Assembly: GCF_004377485.1 (NCBI RefSeq)
Contig: NZ_SNTY01000067.1
Location: 1-64,000 of the forward strand
Reading direction: 5' to 3'
From: Alkanindiges illinoisensis
Lineage (GTDB): Bacteria; Pseudomonadota; Gammaproteobacteria; Pseudomonadales; Moraxellaceae
Length of the DNA stretch: 64,000 nt
Of this stretch, positions 53,943-63,349 are shown piece after piece. Made by a program: the position numbers and the translations under genes. Under the pieces are notes generated by a model, which was not told the DNA's origin, searched no databases, and saw only the letters and a program-made list of their open reading frames with translations. Positions within the stretch are counted from its first letter, which is position 1; every line of letters begins with the position of its first letter.

Positions 53943-54857
53943 TTAAGCCAGCCGGGCACTCACCAGCACATAATGAACCAGTCCGTACTTTGCCAGAAAA
54001 GCACACAGCCGGGCAGTCATTTTAATTTTAAGCCAGTCTGCTTTTGCAGCCAGTATGAGTGTGTTTGGCGCGTTGAGTTGCTCAATATAGCGAGCAAATC
54101 CTGTAAAAACTTCAGCATCAAGTACTTGCAGGCGGATGTCGGTAAAGCCTGCTTGCTGTAAGGTTGTTTTGATCTCATCATTTTTCAGCAGGTTTTGCGC
54201 GGGCACATAGGCCAGATTGAGCAGCTTTAGCGTGAGGATTTGATTTAAAAGCGAGGCTTGTGACCAGTCATTACTTTTGCTTAAGGTAGTAAAGGCAATT
54301 CGCCCTTGTGGTTTAAGCGCAGCCATGTTCACGGCCAGAAAATCACAAAAATGGGCGTGGTAGGCGGCATCCACACAAACTACCGCATCAAAAGCATGGT
54401 TTAACGCATTGTCCGGTAGCGGCAACTGGTCAAATGCGGCCTGATAAATCCCATTAAGCTGTGGCAAGTTTGCTGCCTGTATGCGTGCAATGCAGGCAGG
54501 CTGGATTTCAAACGCGCTCAGGTGCTGAGTGCCAAACTGCTTTGTCCAGTACACCAAGCTGGCACCTTGCCCACAGCCCAGATCAAGTACATGGTCATTG
54601 GGTTGCAGGTCAGCTGCCAGCCCAACCTGTTGCGCCAGTTGTGTACAGGCAACCTGATACGGACTGGTTTTAAAATCAGTGGTTTTAAGATCCGGGATAT
54701 TGTGCCAAAAGCCCAGATTACTCCAGGCCAGCAGGTTCGGGTCACCCAACAGCGTGCTGGCAATGGCAAAGCGGTGCTTTAATTGCTGATGGCGTGATAA
54801 AACGGGTAGCCATTGTTTAAGCTGCTTGGCAAGGACAGGTTTGAATGTGTTTTTCAT
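53943..54857 (-). CDS. class I SAM-dependent methyltransferase
   Basis: 304 residues. SAM-binding motif I VLDLGCGQGASLVYW, then the acidic loop HLSAFEIQPACIARI and the motif FDAVVCVDAAYHAHF. The N- and C-terminal ~60 residues have helical, lipid-methyltransferase-like character (LAKQLKQWLPVLSRHQQLKH; LKIKMTARLCAFLAKYG). It begins 11 nt after the stop of a flavoprotein gene, so the two form one unit. This pairing recalls clusters that modify unsaturated fatty acyl chains (inference). The substrate is unknown. Confidence 0.8.
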   Translation of the reverse strand: MKNTFKPVLAKQLKQWLPVLSRHQQLKHRFAIASTLLGDPNLLAWSNLGFWHNIPDLKTTDFKTSPYQVACTQLAQQVGLAADLQPNDHVLDLGCGQGASLVYWTKQFGTQHLSAFEIQPACIARIQAANLPQLNGIYQAAFDQLPLPDNALNHAFDAVVCVDAAYHAHFCDFLAVNMAALKPQGRIAFTTLSKSNDWSQASLLNQILTLKLLNLAYVPAQNLLKNDEIKTTLQQAGFTDIRLQVLDAEVFTGFARYIEQLNAPNTLILAAKADWLKIKMTARLCAFLAKYGLVHYVLVSARLA

Positions 54858-54868
54858 GGATGGGCCTG

Positions 54869-56200
54869 TCAGCGTGCCAAGCCCTGCGTTTGCACCAGTA
54901 ATGGCGCTTTACCGGCAAAAGCTGCCCTAACGCCCAATTGGTTGGCCACCCACATAGCGGAAGTCACCGCAGATTCCAGAATGGGCAAACCTTCACACGA
55001 CCATGAACCGCAAAAGAATACGCGCTGGCCGGGCTGCTGTTGCAACTGCCGCAACTGGCGCAGCAGTCTTGTGGTGTGTTGATCGACAATGGCGCGGGTG
55101 AGCTTAACCCGTGAAATCACCAGCTCGGGTTTGGGCTCAAATACCGGATTCCAGGTTTGAAATACTGGCGGCTTGCCCACCAGCGTAGGTTCAATGGCAT
55201 TAATCCAGATGCTGAACATTTGCTGGCTAAACTGCCGGTTCATGCTGTAGTTAAGTACTGTCCAGTCCTTGCGCTGAACAGGCATAAAACGGGTATCACG
55301 GTGAATCACCAGTTCGCCACAATCAAACTGAAACTGTTTTAAAATTGCCAGCTCAGGCGCAAACTGCTGTACATCCACAAAATCCATTTGGGTGGTGGGC
55401 GTGGCCACAATTACATAATCATACAGGCCCTGTTCACCACGTACATTGCGCACCAGCACCTGCTGGCCCTGTTGCTGCACTTGTTCCACTTTGGCGCCAC
55501 TAATGCTGGGCATATCCTTAATTAACGCATTCACCAGCGCTGGTGTGCCACCCTGCATGCGCAGCAACGGTTCGCCATCCAGCAGTTTTTCCAAAAACGC
55601 CAGCAAAGGCTTGGCTGGCCAGCGGGCAGTATGTTGTGGTTCACAGGTGCAAATGGTATTGATCACTGGCAGTACTGTGCCATACCAGAATAGCGGGTCA
55701 AAATTGTGCAAGCTGGCAAACTCAGCCAGACTCATGTCCTGATGCGGATGCTGCTTAAACTGCTTAAGGGCTTTTTTAAGTTGAAACAGTCCTTTAACCA
55801 GCTTGAGCGTATCGCGGTTAATAAAGCGCAGGCTGGCCGCAGTGGGCAAATTGCCCAGACGGGTGCGCTGGCTTTTAAACCATGGTGTCAGGCGTGGGGA
55901 ACGGTCAATTTCTCCATCCAGCCAGTTGCATGACATGAAGGTATTCACCCGGAACACGGGCACCTGCATGTGGCTGGCCAAAGCCAGTGTGTTGCGCCAC
56001 AGTGAGGGATTCATAACCCGTAGTGGAGCATCGACAATGCCGCCATCCAACAGCACCGTATGGCTATCCATGCCGCGCCCCTCTAAGGCTTCATAAATAG
56101 TCACCGCAAAGCCGGCCTCTTTCATCAGGCGTGCTGCGGCAAGGCCTGCCATGCCGCTTCCAATGATTGCAACGGTTTTTGTCATGTGGCTTTTTGTCAT
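54869..56200 (-). CDS. FAD-dependent NAD(P)-binding/amine-oxidase-like protein (COG2907-like)
   Basis: 443 residues. Dinucleotide-binding VAIIGSGMAGLAAARLMKEA, then AVTIYEALEGRGMDSHTV, and a C-terminal FAD-contact block RVFFCGSWSCEGLPILESAV. Similar flavoproteins sit with cyclopropane-fatty-acid-synthase-like methyltransferases in lipid-modification clusters; here a methyltransferase follows at 11 nt. Start ambiguous: ATG 56200 (MTKSHMTKTVAII) or ATG 56185 (MTKTVAII); the MTK repeat makes both look natural. Lipid desaturase/oxidase activity is inference. Confidence 0.8.
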   Translation of the reverse strand: MTKSHMTKTVAIIGSGMAGLAAARLMKEAGFAVTIYEALEGRGMDSHTVLLDGGIVDAPLRVMNPSLWRNTLALASHMQVPVFRVNTFMSCNWLDGEIDRSPRLTPWFKSQRTRLGNLPTAASLRFINRDTLKLVKGLFQLKKALKQFKQHPHQDMSLAEFASLHNFDPLFWYGTVLPVINTICTCEPQHTARWPAKPLLAFLEKLLDGEPLLRMQGGTPALVNALIKDMPSISGAKVEQVQQQGQQVLVRNVRGEQGLYDYVIVATPTTQMDFVDVQQFAPELAILKQFQFDCGELVIHRDTRFMPVQRKDWTVLNYSMNRQFSQQMFSIWINAIEPTLVGKPPVFQTWNPVFEPKPELVISRVKLTRAIVDQHTTRLLRQLRQLQQQPGQRVFFCGSWSCEGLPILESAVTSAMWVANQLGVRAAFAGKAPLLVQTQGLAR

Positions 56201-56689
56201 GTTGAATCGTCAGTTCCAGAGTCAGTGGCATCAGGTAAAACAGGGTGCCACAGTGCCTTAAAACAAGGCGAAAGTCCATGACTGGCATGACATCCATGCC
56301 CTGAAGGAAGTGGTCAGGACAACAGCAATTAACCCATAGTTTGGTCAACGGATTCCTTGCAACAAGCAGCCCTACAGCTTAACCCTAACTTAATTTTGAG
56401 GATTTATAAGTACATAGCTTTATCATTCACATGATTGGTAACATAATTTAATGAAACCTGTCGGAAAAAACTTAATGAAGCTGGCGTAAATCCTGCTTTA
56501 TACTGCTATCACTTTTGGTCAGAAATTTTTTCTTATGAGTAGTGGTTGTTGTCCTTTGGCACCCTATAGTCCTGATGACTTATCTCTCCTTACTTCCTGC
56601 CGGGCCTGTTATATGATGCTGTCATCCAGCAGGTTCGCAGATTGCCATAACAAGATAGCCACGATGCACTGCATTCAGGAGGCTACAGC

Positions 56690-58276
56690 ATGATGTTTGA
56701 ATGGATTTCTGACCCGTCCGCCTGGCTTGGCCTTGCCACGCTGGTCATTCTGGAAATTGTGCTGGGTATTGATAACCTGGTGTTTATTGCCATTCTGGCC
56801 GAAAAATTACCTCCTGAGCAACGCAACAAGGCACGCCTGATTGGTCTTGGGCTGGCGTTGCTGATGCGCTTTGTGCTGCTGGCGTCCATTGCCTGGATTG
56901 TCACCCTCACCGAACCGCTATTCAACGTCATGGGTTACGACTTCTCCGGGCGTGACCTGATCCTGATGTTTGGCGGTGTGTTCCTGTTATTTAAGGGCAC
57001 CATGGAGTTGCATGAACGGCTGGAAGGCCGACAGGCACCCAAGGAAGGCAATGTAGTGCATGCCGCTTTCTGGGTGGTGATTGCCCAGATCGTGGTGCTG
57101 GATGCCGTGTTCTCGCTGGATAGTGTGATTACTGCCGTGGGCATGGTGCAGCATTTGTCCATCATGATGATTGCCGTCACCATTGCCATTGCCATCATGA
57201 TGCTGGCTTCCAGACCGTTAATGGCATTTGTGTCCAAACACCCAACGGTGGTGATTCTTTGTCTGGGCTTTTTGATGATGATTGGCTTTTCGCTGATTGT
57301 CGAAGGCTTTGGCTTTCATATTCCCAAAGGCTATTTGTATGCAGCCATTGGCTTCTCGGTCATTATTGAAGCCTTTAACCAGACTGCACGCCGCAACCGC
57401 GAACGCCTGATTACCACCAGTGACCTGCGTGAGCGCACCGCCGATGCCGTCCTGCGCCTGCTGGGTGGCCGCCGTGCTGATGTAGAACCGGTAGAATTGG
57501 GTGAAACTGCTGATGTACTGGCCAAGGAATCGCTGGCCAATGAAGTGTTTACCCCGGAAGAAAAGGGCATGATTCATGGCGTGCTCAGCCTTGCTGAACG
57601 CCCGGTCAAGTCGATCATGACGCCGCGCCCTGATATTGAATGGATTGATCTGGAAGAAGATGAAGAATCCATTCGCCAGCACATCATGAACATGAATCAC
57701 TCACGGTTGCTGCTGGCGCGTGACAATCTGGACAATCTGGAAGGGATTGCCCTCAATCACAACCTCCTGAATCACTATCTGGAAACCGGTAAGCTGGGCG
57801 TCGAGCAGGCCTTGCGCCAGCCACTGGTGGTGCATGAAAACATCAAGGTACTGAGCCTGATGGAACAGTTACGTCAGGCGCCGCTGCAAATGGCCATTAT
57901 CCTCAATGAATATGGCTCGATTGAAGGGATTGCCACACCCATTGATATTCTGGAAGCCATTGCCGGTGAATTTCCCGATGAGCATGATAATGACGACTGC
58001 GAAGTACAGCTTGAAGATGGCTCGTGGATTGTGGATGGTTCCAGCGACATTCGCCGTGTTTCCCTGTTGACTGACGTGGATCTGGTCGATGATGCCGAGC
58101 AATATTCCACGCTGGCAGGTTATTTGTTATTACAGCTGGGTCACTTGCCAGAACAGGGCGAAAAAGTAGTGAGCGATGGTCTGGTGTTTGAAATTATTTC
58201 GCTGGATGGCCGCAAGATTGAGAAGGTAAAAATCCAACCTTCTAGCGGCATGGAAGATCTGGCCAACGACCAGTAA
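56690..58276 (+). CDS. TerC family / CBS / CorC-HlyC fusion membrane protein (YoaE/YegH type)
   Basis: 528 residues in three parts. The TerC domain (about seven helices) starts [20 protein letters not shown] and has the paired acidic [18 protein letters not shown]. Two CBS domains follow at ~300-430 ([40 protein letters not shown]). The C-terminal CorC/HlyC domain is ~440-520 ([19 protein letters not shown]). Family members export metals such as Mn2+ or Mg2+; the ion is unknown here. AGGAGG lies 7 nt before ATG 56690. The 489 bp upstream contain no gene and no yybP-ykoY-like motif that I can see. Confidence 0.88.
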   Translation: MMFEWISDPSAWLGLATLVILEIVLGIDNLVFIAILAEKLPPEQRNKARLIGLGLALLMRFVLLASIAWIVTLTEPLFNVMGYDFSGRDLILMFGGVFLLFKGTMELHERLEGRQAPKEGNVVHAAFWVVIAQIVVLDAVFSLDSVITAVGMVQHLSIMMIAVTIAIAIMMLASRPLMAFVSKHPTVVILCLGFLMMIGFSLIVEGFGFHIPKGYLYAAIGFSVIIEAFNQTARRNRERLITTSDLRERTADAVLRLLGGRRADVEPVELGETADVLAKESLANEVFTPEEKGMIHGVLSLAERPVKSIMTPRPDIEWIDLEEDEESIRQHIMNMNHSRLLLARDNLDNLEGIALNHNLLNHYLETGKLGVEQALRQPLVVHENIKVLSLMEQLRQAPLQMAIILNEYGSIEGIATPIDILEAIAGEFPDEHDNDDCEVQLEDGSWIVDGSSDIRRVSLLTDVDLVDDAEQYSTLAGYLLLQLGHLPEQGEKVVSDGLVFEIISLDGRKIEKVKIQPSSGMEDLANDQ

Positions 58277-58306
58277 GGTACAAACAAAATCCAGTAGGCC
58301 TGTTGC

Positions 58307-58645
58307 TTAGGCCATACTGGGCATTAAATGGCGATGTAGCCAGCGCATGCCTTTTGGCGTAATCAGCACTTGTGAGCGAAATCCGGTTTCACCGGTGCTA
58401 TGAGTAAACTCTACCGGACGCTGCACCAGTAGCCCGGCATTGAGCTTGTCCTGATAGCCCAGCCAGTGTTTGGCGGGTTTGTAAATCAGCTTTAAGGCAT
58501 GCAATTGTTGAATAAAGGCCTTGGGTGCGATGCCAAAATACTTGGCAGCCTCGGTTAAACAAATGGAGCGATCAATCAAAGCCTGCTTTTCCTGCTGAAA
58601 CAGGGTGAGCTGACGATAATAATCACCATTGGGTAAACTCGACAT
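58307..58645 (-). CDS. phage antirepressor KilAC-domain-like protein, stand-alone
   Basis: 112 residues. ICLTEAAKYFGIAPKAFIQQ, then HALKLIYKPAKHWLGYQDKL and SQVLITPKGMRWLHRHL fit the C-terminal KilAC DNA-binding domain of phage antirepressors (TEAAKxLGI, a middle Tyr/Gly, a late TPKGxxWL). The N-terminal BRO/ANT part is absent. GAGG lies 6 nt before ATG 58645. No other phage genes are around, so it is a domesticated or solitary regulator. Confidence 0.7.
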   Translation of the reverse strand: MSSLPNGDYYRQLTLFQQEKQALIDRSICLTEAAKYFGIAPKAFIQQLHALKLIYKPAKHWLGYQDKLNAGLLVQRPVEFTHSTGETGFRSQVLITPKGMRWLHRHLMPSMA

Positions 58646-58962
58646 GAAAAACCTCGTTTGGTTGAAAAAACATTATGCAATTACTGCCTTGACCGAGCAC
58701 TTCAGACAACGCAATCCGCATTAAGTTCTTTATATATTAGGGTGTTTAAAAAATAATCAAGCTAATAGCCGTGAGTTAATAATCATAAAAATCAAAGGCA
58801 TAAACTTAAAATAGCAGTTAAAAAGTTACTACTAAATAGGTGTGGCATAATAAAATTAAATTAGAGAAACTACAAAACAGCTAAGGTAATTTTAGTAAAT
58901 TTTTATAATCCTCAGCAGCTGAGAAAACCTAATTCAAGCAATAACTTAAGCTGAGTAATGAC

Positions 58963-59073
58963 ATGACAAATCACTATAGCCGAATGGTCTATGTCAGTAA
59001 GGCCACTTTTAAACCCTTTCAGGCAAGCCATAGTAATGACAGGGTTTTAATAAAGAACTTATTAAGATCCTAA
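58963..59073 (+). pseudogene. truncated BLUF-domain remnant next to an intact BLUF gene
   Basis: A 36-codon frame from ATG 58963 contains YSRMVYVSKATFKPF and DRVLIKNLL before a stop. It aligns with the start of the intact BLUF protein downstream (IRMTYTSKATFTPL and DRNIINIL): both have RM-Y-SKATF-P, and DR-I-N-L at nearly the same spacing. The photoactive Tyr position is kept, but the rest of the domain is missing. The frame after the stop (IKILSQIYQFVSFG) hints at a frameshift before decay. The wider 58646-59179 gap is AT-rich and otherwise empty. Confidence 0.7.
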
Positions 59074-59179
59074 GTCAAATATATCAATTCGTGTCTTTTG
59101 GTTAGAGAACTGCAAAGTAGGCCGCCATCTTTAGAAAATCTGTATAGGATGAAAGTCTGGACGATATGGAGAATTAACC

Positions 59180-59644
59180 ATGAGTGAACAAACGCCAGAT
59201 CAACTCATCCGTATGACGTATACTAGTAAAGCAACGTTCACACCACTTAATGATAAAAAAGAAGGTTACGATAGAAATATTATCAATATCTTAACCACTT
59301 CACGCCGCCAAAACCGAAAAAATAAGCTAGTGGGTGCGCTATACTTTGGTAATGGTTATTTTTTTCAATGTTTAGAAGGTGCCAAGCAACATATTGATGC
59401 GTTATATGCCAAGCTGGAAAAGGATGAGCGTCATACTGAGCTAAAGGTATTATCACTTGAGCCGATTGAAAAATTTGCTTTCTCATCTTGGGAAATGAAA
59501 TATGCAGCTATTGATCAAGACGTACCCTCCTTTTTAAAAAGCTATGGATTAGACAAGTTTGACCCCTATCATTTTACGCCAGAAATGACGGCTGAGTTAA
59601 TCCATATACTGCAAAGTGCTAATGAAGGTATGGCAGAGGCCTAG
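59180..59644 (+). CDS. BLUF-domain blue-light photoreceptor
   Basis: 154 residues: a single BLUF (FAD blue-light) domain and a short helical tail with no enzymatic output, like Acinetobacter BlsA. Photoactive residues are Y14 (IRMTYTSKA), N45 (SRRQNRKN) and Q63 (GYFFQCLEG), with Trp/Met in FSSWEMKYA. It probably acts by protein-protein contact, controlling motility, biofilm or metabolism by light (inference from BlsA). GGAG precedes ATG 59180. A truncated paralogue lies directly upstream. Confidence 0.93.
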   Translation: MSEQTPDQLIRMTYTSKATFTPLNDKKEGYDRNIINILTTSRRQNRKNKLVGALYFGNGYFFQCLEGAKQHIDALYAKLEKDERHTELKVLSLEPIEKFAFSSWEMKYAAIDQDVPSFLKSYGLDKFDPYHFTPEMTAELIHILQSANEGMAEA

Positions 59645-59792
59645 TTAAAAAACTGATAAGACAGTCGACTCAACGAACAATATACGCCTTACCATGACCA
59701 TATTCTGGCTTAAATAAAGTGCGGGCTTTTGCCTGATGGCAGGTTTGCGCGAAAGCCCGTAAAATTTACGTTTTGCATTCACAGGTGTGGAT

Positions 59793-60592
59793 ATGGCGCT
59801 TGAATGGGCTTTAGCCTTTATTGGGCTGGGAGCATTTGCCGGTTTTATGGCAGGCTTGCTGGGGGTGGGCGGTGGCGGCATTATGGTGCCATTGCTCACC
59901 ACCATTTTTCTGGCCATGAGCATTGAACCGGTTAATGGGTGCATCTGGCATTGGGCACTTCCATGGCCACCATTGTCACCACCTCGTTTTCCAGTATGCG
60001 TGCGCACCATGCCAACGGCGCAGTGCTGTGGGACATCGTCAAGCGTATGGCACTGGCAGTGATTGCAGGGACGTTTCTGGCAACTTTCATAGCCGCGCAA
60101 ATTCCATCATTATACCTTGCCATATTCTTTGCATTGTTTATGGGCTATGTGTCCATTCAAATGTTTTTAAACAAGAAACCCAGCCCCAGCCATAAGCCTG
60201 CATCCAGTACCGAGTTGCTGGGTGTCGGGGCAGGAATTGGTGCCATTTCAGCACTGGTGTCAATTGGCGGCGGTTCGCTCACTGTGCCGTATTTAAGCTG
60301 GCGCAATGTTGATATTAAAAAAGCCATTGGCACCTCAGCAGCCATGGGTTTGCCGATTTCCTTAGCAGGTGCATGTGGCTATTTACTCAACCATGATGCT
60401 GATCTGGCCACAATTCCCTACACCATTGGCTTTGTCTACTGGCCTGCCGTATTGCTGATGTCGATATGCAGTTTCTTTACCGCGCCACTGGGGGCAAAAC
60501 TGGCGCATCGCTTGCCAGTAGCTACCTTAAAGAAGGTATTTGCCATATCACTGATGCTGCTGAACCTGAAAATGCTAACCGCGTTACTGTAA
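59793..60592 (+). pseudogene. TauE/SafE family sulfite exporter, frameshifted
   Basis: A TauE/SafE permease in two overlapping frames. The first part, from ATG 59793 with AGGTG upstream, encodes ALAFIGLGAFAGFMAGLLGV, GGGGIMVPLLTTIF and SIEPVN. At about 59934-59940 the family sequence (HLALGTSMATIVTTSFSS) moves to another frame, which continues intact to the stop at 60592 with about seven more segments. A loss of two bases (or gain of one) near 59937 explains it. It could be a real mutation or a sequencing error. Only re-sequencing would tell; no slippery heptamer is seen. Confidence 0.8.
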
Positions 60593-60682
60593 TGGCGTTG
60601 TTTTAATCACTTTGTTTTAAGAGATTTTTAATAAGAACTCTATTTAACGCTAAAAGCGCCTTTGCAAAATTAAAAGCCAATA

Positions 60683-60732
60683 AAAAAGCGGTGACTGTCT
60701 CAAATGCTGGCTGAAACAGTACACCGCTTTTT
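60683..60732. terminator. bidirectional terminator between the TauE/SafE and hisF genes
   Basis: AAAAAGCGGTG-ACTGT pairs with ACAGT-A-CACCGCTTTTT, a long stem with one bulged A and a 17-nt loop. A and T runs on both flanks suit termination on either strand. Confidence 0.85.
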
Positions 60733-60758
60733 AATCAGGTCTAACCCCGATTTAAGCC

Positions 60759-61517
60759 TTACAGTCGCATTTCAATGCCCTGATTGGCCAGATATTGCTT
60801 GGCTTCCGGAATGGTATGCTGGCCAAAGTGAAAAATGCTGGCCGCCAGAACGGCATCGGCACCGCCCTGCAAAATACCATCAGCCAAATGCTGCAGGTTG
60901 CCCACGCCACCTGAGGCAATCACTGGAATATTTACGCTGGCAGTGATTTGCTTCATCAGGCCCAGATCGTAGCCAGCTTTGGTGCCATCAGCATCCATAC
61001 TGGTCACCAGTAATTCGCCAGCGCCCAGGCCTGCCATTTTAATTGACCATTCCACGGCATCAATGCCAGTGGGCTTGCGGCCACCATGCGTAAAGATTTC
61101 CCATTTGTTGTCGCCCACTTTTTTGGCATCAATCGCCACCACAATGCACTGTGCGCCAAAACGTGCCGAGGCTTCACCCACAAACTCTGGAGTAAACACC
61201 GCAGCCGAATTAATGCTCACCTTGTCGGCGCCAGCATTGAGCAACTGGCGAATGTCTTCCAGCTTGCGCACGCCACCACCCACGGTTAAGGGCACAAACA
61301 CGCTGGTCGCCATGCGCTCGACAGTACGGTAAGTGGTATCACGGCCATGATGGGTTGCGGTAATATCCAGAAAAGTGATTTCATCTGCGCCCTGTTCGTT
61401 ATAGCGCCGCGCCACTTCCACTGGATCGCCAGCATCGCGGATATCTACAAACTGCACGCCTTTGACCACACGGCCGTTATCAACATCAAGGCAGGGAATA
61501 ATACGTTTGGCCAGCAT
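60759..61517 (-). CDS. hisF: imidazole glycerol phosphate synthase subunit HisF
   Basis: The cyclase subunit of histidine synthesis: with HisH-derived ammonia it turns PRFAR into imidazole glycerol phosphate and AICAR. 252-residue TIM barrel with catalytic Asp in [50 protein letters not shown] and IASGGVG. GGA lies before ATG 61517. hisA is on the same strand 1.8 kb upstream, separated by thrB2 and a cold-shock gene in the opposite direction, so the his genes are dispersed. Confidence 0.97.
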   Translation of the reverse strand: MLAKRIIPCLDVDNGRVVKGVQFVDIRDAGDPVEVARRYNEQGADEITFLDITATHHGRDTTYRTVERMATSVFVPLTVGGGVRKLEDIRQLLNAGADKVSINSAAVFTPEFVGEASARFGAQCIVVAIDAKKVGDNKWEIFTHGGRKPTGIDAVEWSIKMAGLGAGELLVTSMDADGTKAGYDLGLMKQITASVNIPVIASGGVGNLQHLADGILQGGADAVLAASIFHFGQHTIPEAKQYLANQGIEMRL

Positions 61518-61669
61518 AGCAAGTTCCAGTCAGGGCAGGAGAGTGGATGAAAGATGAAATACATGAACAGGCACGCACAATAGCGCCATAACACGTTATT
61601 CTAGCGCTTGTATTTCAACGGCTATATTCTAGCAAATTTGACAGGCAAAAGCGTGCAGGCAGGGGATTC

Positions 61670-62638
61670 ATGTCAGTTTATACCACGGTGGCACTGGAAC
61701 AAGTACAACAGCTGGCAGAGCATTACCAGCTAAGGGTCACTGGTCTTATCCCCATTCAAGCCGGGATTGAAAACACCAATTATTTTGTGCAACTGGACAC
61801 GCCGCAACAGCTGGTACTGACCATTTTTGAGGAAATGAGCCTCAATGACATTCACGAGCTGATTCCGCTGCTTGAGTATCTTAAACAGCAAGGCCTGCCG
61901 GTTGCTGCACCACTGAGTGATCAGGCCGGACAGGTCATTCATTTTATCCAAACCAAGCCTGCACAACTGGCACCCCGCCTAATGGGCCAGCCGCCCATGC
62001 AACCCACTGTGCGGCAAGTAAGTGAAATGGCAAACACACTGGCCCGGCTGCACCTCACCTTGCGCACTTATCCGCTGCACCGCGACAACAATCATGGACA
62101 GGTCTGGTGGCAGCATAGCCGTGATGAACTCATGCCCGGTTTAACGCCAGCAGACCAAGCATTATTAATCCAAAGTTTTGCGCAGTTTGAAGCCGCACAG
62201 CAGCAGTATCCGGATCGTCCCTGTGGCCTGATTCACGGTGACTTGTTTCGTGATAACACCCTGTTTGATGGCAATACCCTGACTGGGCTGCTGGACTTTT
62301 CTGAACTGGCCTATGATGAGTGGTTACTGGACATTGCCATTTGCCTGAACGATTTTTGCAGCCAGTGGCCGAATGTGTCACTGGATTTAGAAAAAGCGCA
62401 GGCATTTATTCAGGCCTATCATCAGGTGCGCCCCTTAACCGGGGATGAGCAGCAGGCCTTGCCGATTTATCTGGCCATGGCTGCTTGCCGTTTCTGGCTA
62501 TCCCGCCTGCAAATTGCCGCACGTAACCAGTTAGAAGCCCGTAATGGTGAGCATATTTTGCAAAAAGATCCTGCCGAGATGCGTGCCATGCTGGCAGATC
62601 GATTACACTCGCCACTTACAATTAGTGGGCTGGAATAA
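61670..62638 (+). CDS. thrB: homoserine kinase, APH-fold type (ThrB2)
   Basis: 322 residues of the aminoglycoside-phosphotransferase-like homoserine kinase found in many proteobacteria. Motifs are PIQAGIENTNYFVQL, the catalytic loop IHGDLFRDNTLF, the metal-binding GLLDFSELAYDEWLLDIAI and CRFWLSRL. It phosphorylates homoserine in threonine synthesis. AGGGGAT precedes ATG 61670. Divergent from hisF; the next gene follows by 6 bp. Confidence 0.93.
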   Translation: MSVYTTVALEQVQQLAEHYQLRVTGLIPIQAGIENTNYFVQLDTPQQLVLTIFEEMSLNDIHELIPLLEYLKQQGLPVAAPLSDQAGQVIHFIQTKPAQLAPRLMGQPPMQPTVRQVSEMANTLARLHLTLRTYPLHRDNNHGQVWWQHSRDELMPGLTPADQALLIQSFAQFEAAQQQYPDRPCGLIHGDLFRDNTLFDGNTLTGLLDFSELAYDEWLLDIAICLNDFCSQWPNVSLDLEKAQAFIQAYHQVRPLTGDEQQALPIYLAMAACRFWLSRLQIAARNQLEARNGEHILQKDPAEMRAMLADRLHSPLTISGLE

Positions 62639-62644
62639 ACAGGC

Positions 62645-63250
62645 ATGCGTTATCAGGGACAAGTTATTGAGTGGAATGATGACAAAGGCTATGGCTTTAT
62701 TCAGCCTTTGAACCCGGGTCAGGGTGAAAATAGAATTTTCCTGCATATTAAGTCATTTTCGCAGCGTGGGCCACGGCCACTGGCAGGTGCACTGCTGGAA
62801 TATGAAGTGATACAGGATAGCAAGGGCCGACTCAATGCCCAGCGGGTGAGCTATGTACGGCGTCAGTCAGCTCAGACAACTAAGCCGTCTGCAACTGGTC
62901 AGAGTAAAGCATGGCGCGGCTGGCTCATCACCTTATATGGCGCTTTTATCATGGCCTTGCAATTAACCCACCAGTTGCCAGTCTGGGCAATTGCAATTCC
63001 AGTACTTCTCAGTGGATTGACCTACCTGATTTATGACATGGATAAGAAAGCAGCACAGCAGGGCAAACAGCGTATTCCTGAAAAAAACCTGCATCTGCTG
63101 GCACTAATGGGTGGTTGGCCGGGCGCACTGTTAGCACAACAAAAACTGCGGCATAAAAGCGCTAAAACTGAGTTCCAGCAAGTATTCTGGGCAACAGTAA
63201 TGATGAACTGGGTTTTACTAATTATTCTGAGTATGCCGCTATTTAGGTAG
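62645..63250 (+). CDS. cold-shock domain / DUF1294 membrane protein
   Basis: 201 residues. An N-terminal cold-shock domain binding single-stranded nucleic acid (GQVIEWNDDKGYGFIQPL, FLHIKSFSQRGPRP) joins a DUF1294 C-terminus with two or three hydrophobic segments and YLIYDMDKKAAQQG, LLALMGGWPGALLAQQKLRH. The architecture is common in Acinetobacter and Pseudomonas and its role is unknown. It begins 6 bp after thrB, so the two are co-transcribed. Confidence 0.88.
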   Translation: MRYQGQVIEWNDDKGYGFIQPLNPGQGENRIFLHIKSFSQRGPRPLAGALLEYEVIQDSKGRLNAQRVSYVRRQSAQTTKPSATGQSKAWRGWLITLYGAFIMALQLTHQLPVWAIAIPVLLSGLTYLIYDMDKKAAQQGKQRIPEKNLHLLALMGGWPGALLAQQKLRHKSAKTEFQQVFWATVMMNWVLLIILSMPLFR

Positions 63251-63286
63251 TTGTTTCAGCAATTGTTTTAATAGCTTATTAAAATT

Positions 63287-63315
63287 AAAGCGCATCTGAA
63301 ACCCGTATGCGCTTT
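63287..63315. terminator. hairpin between the cold-shock gene and hisA
   Basis: 9-bp perfect arms AAAGCGCAT and ATGCGCTTT with an 11-nt loop, between convergent genes. The T tract is modest on either strand. Confidence 0.6.
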
Positions 63316-63349
63316 AAAAAACAAAACTCTTTTTTATGAAATAGCACAA

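Noticed and set aside
56091-56348. 85-codon minus-strand frame before the flavoprotein gene
   Set aside because: It overlaps the flavoprotein start in another frame, is Cys/His/Asp-rich and has no ribosome site; probably not coding.
56400-56689. Possible yybP-ykoY manganese riboswitch before the TerC-family gene
   Set aside because: TerC genes are often under this riboswitch, but the conserved loop sequence of the motif is not visible in the leader.
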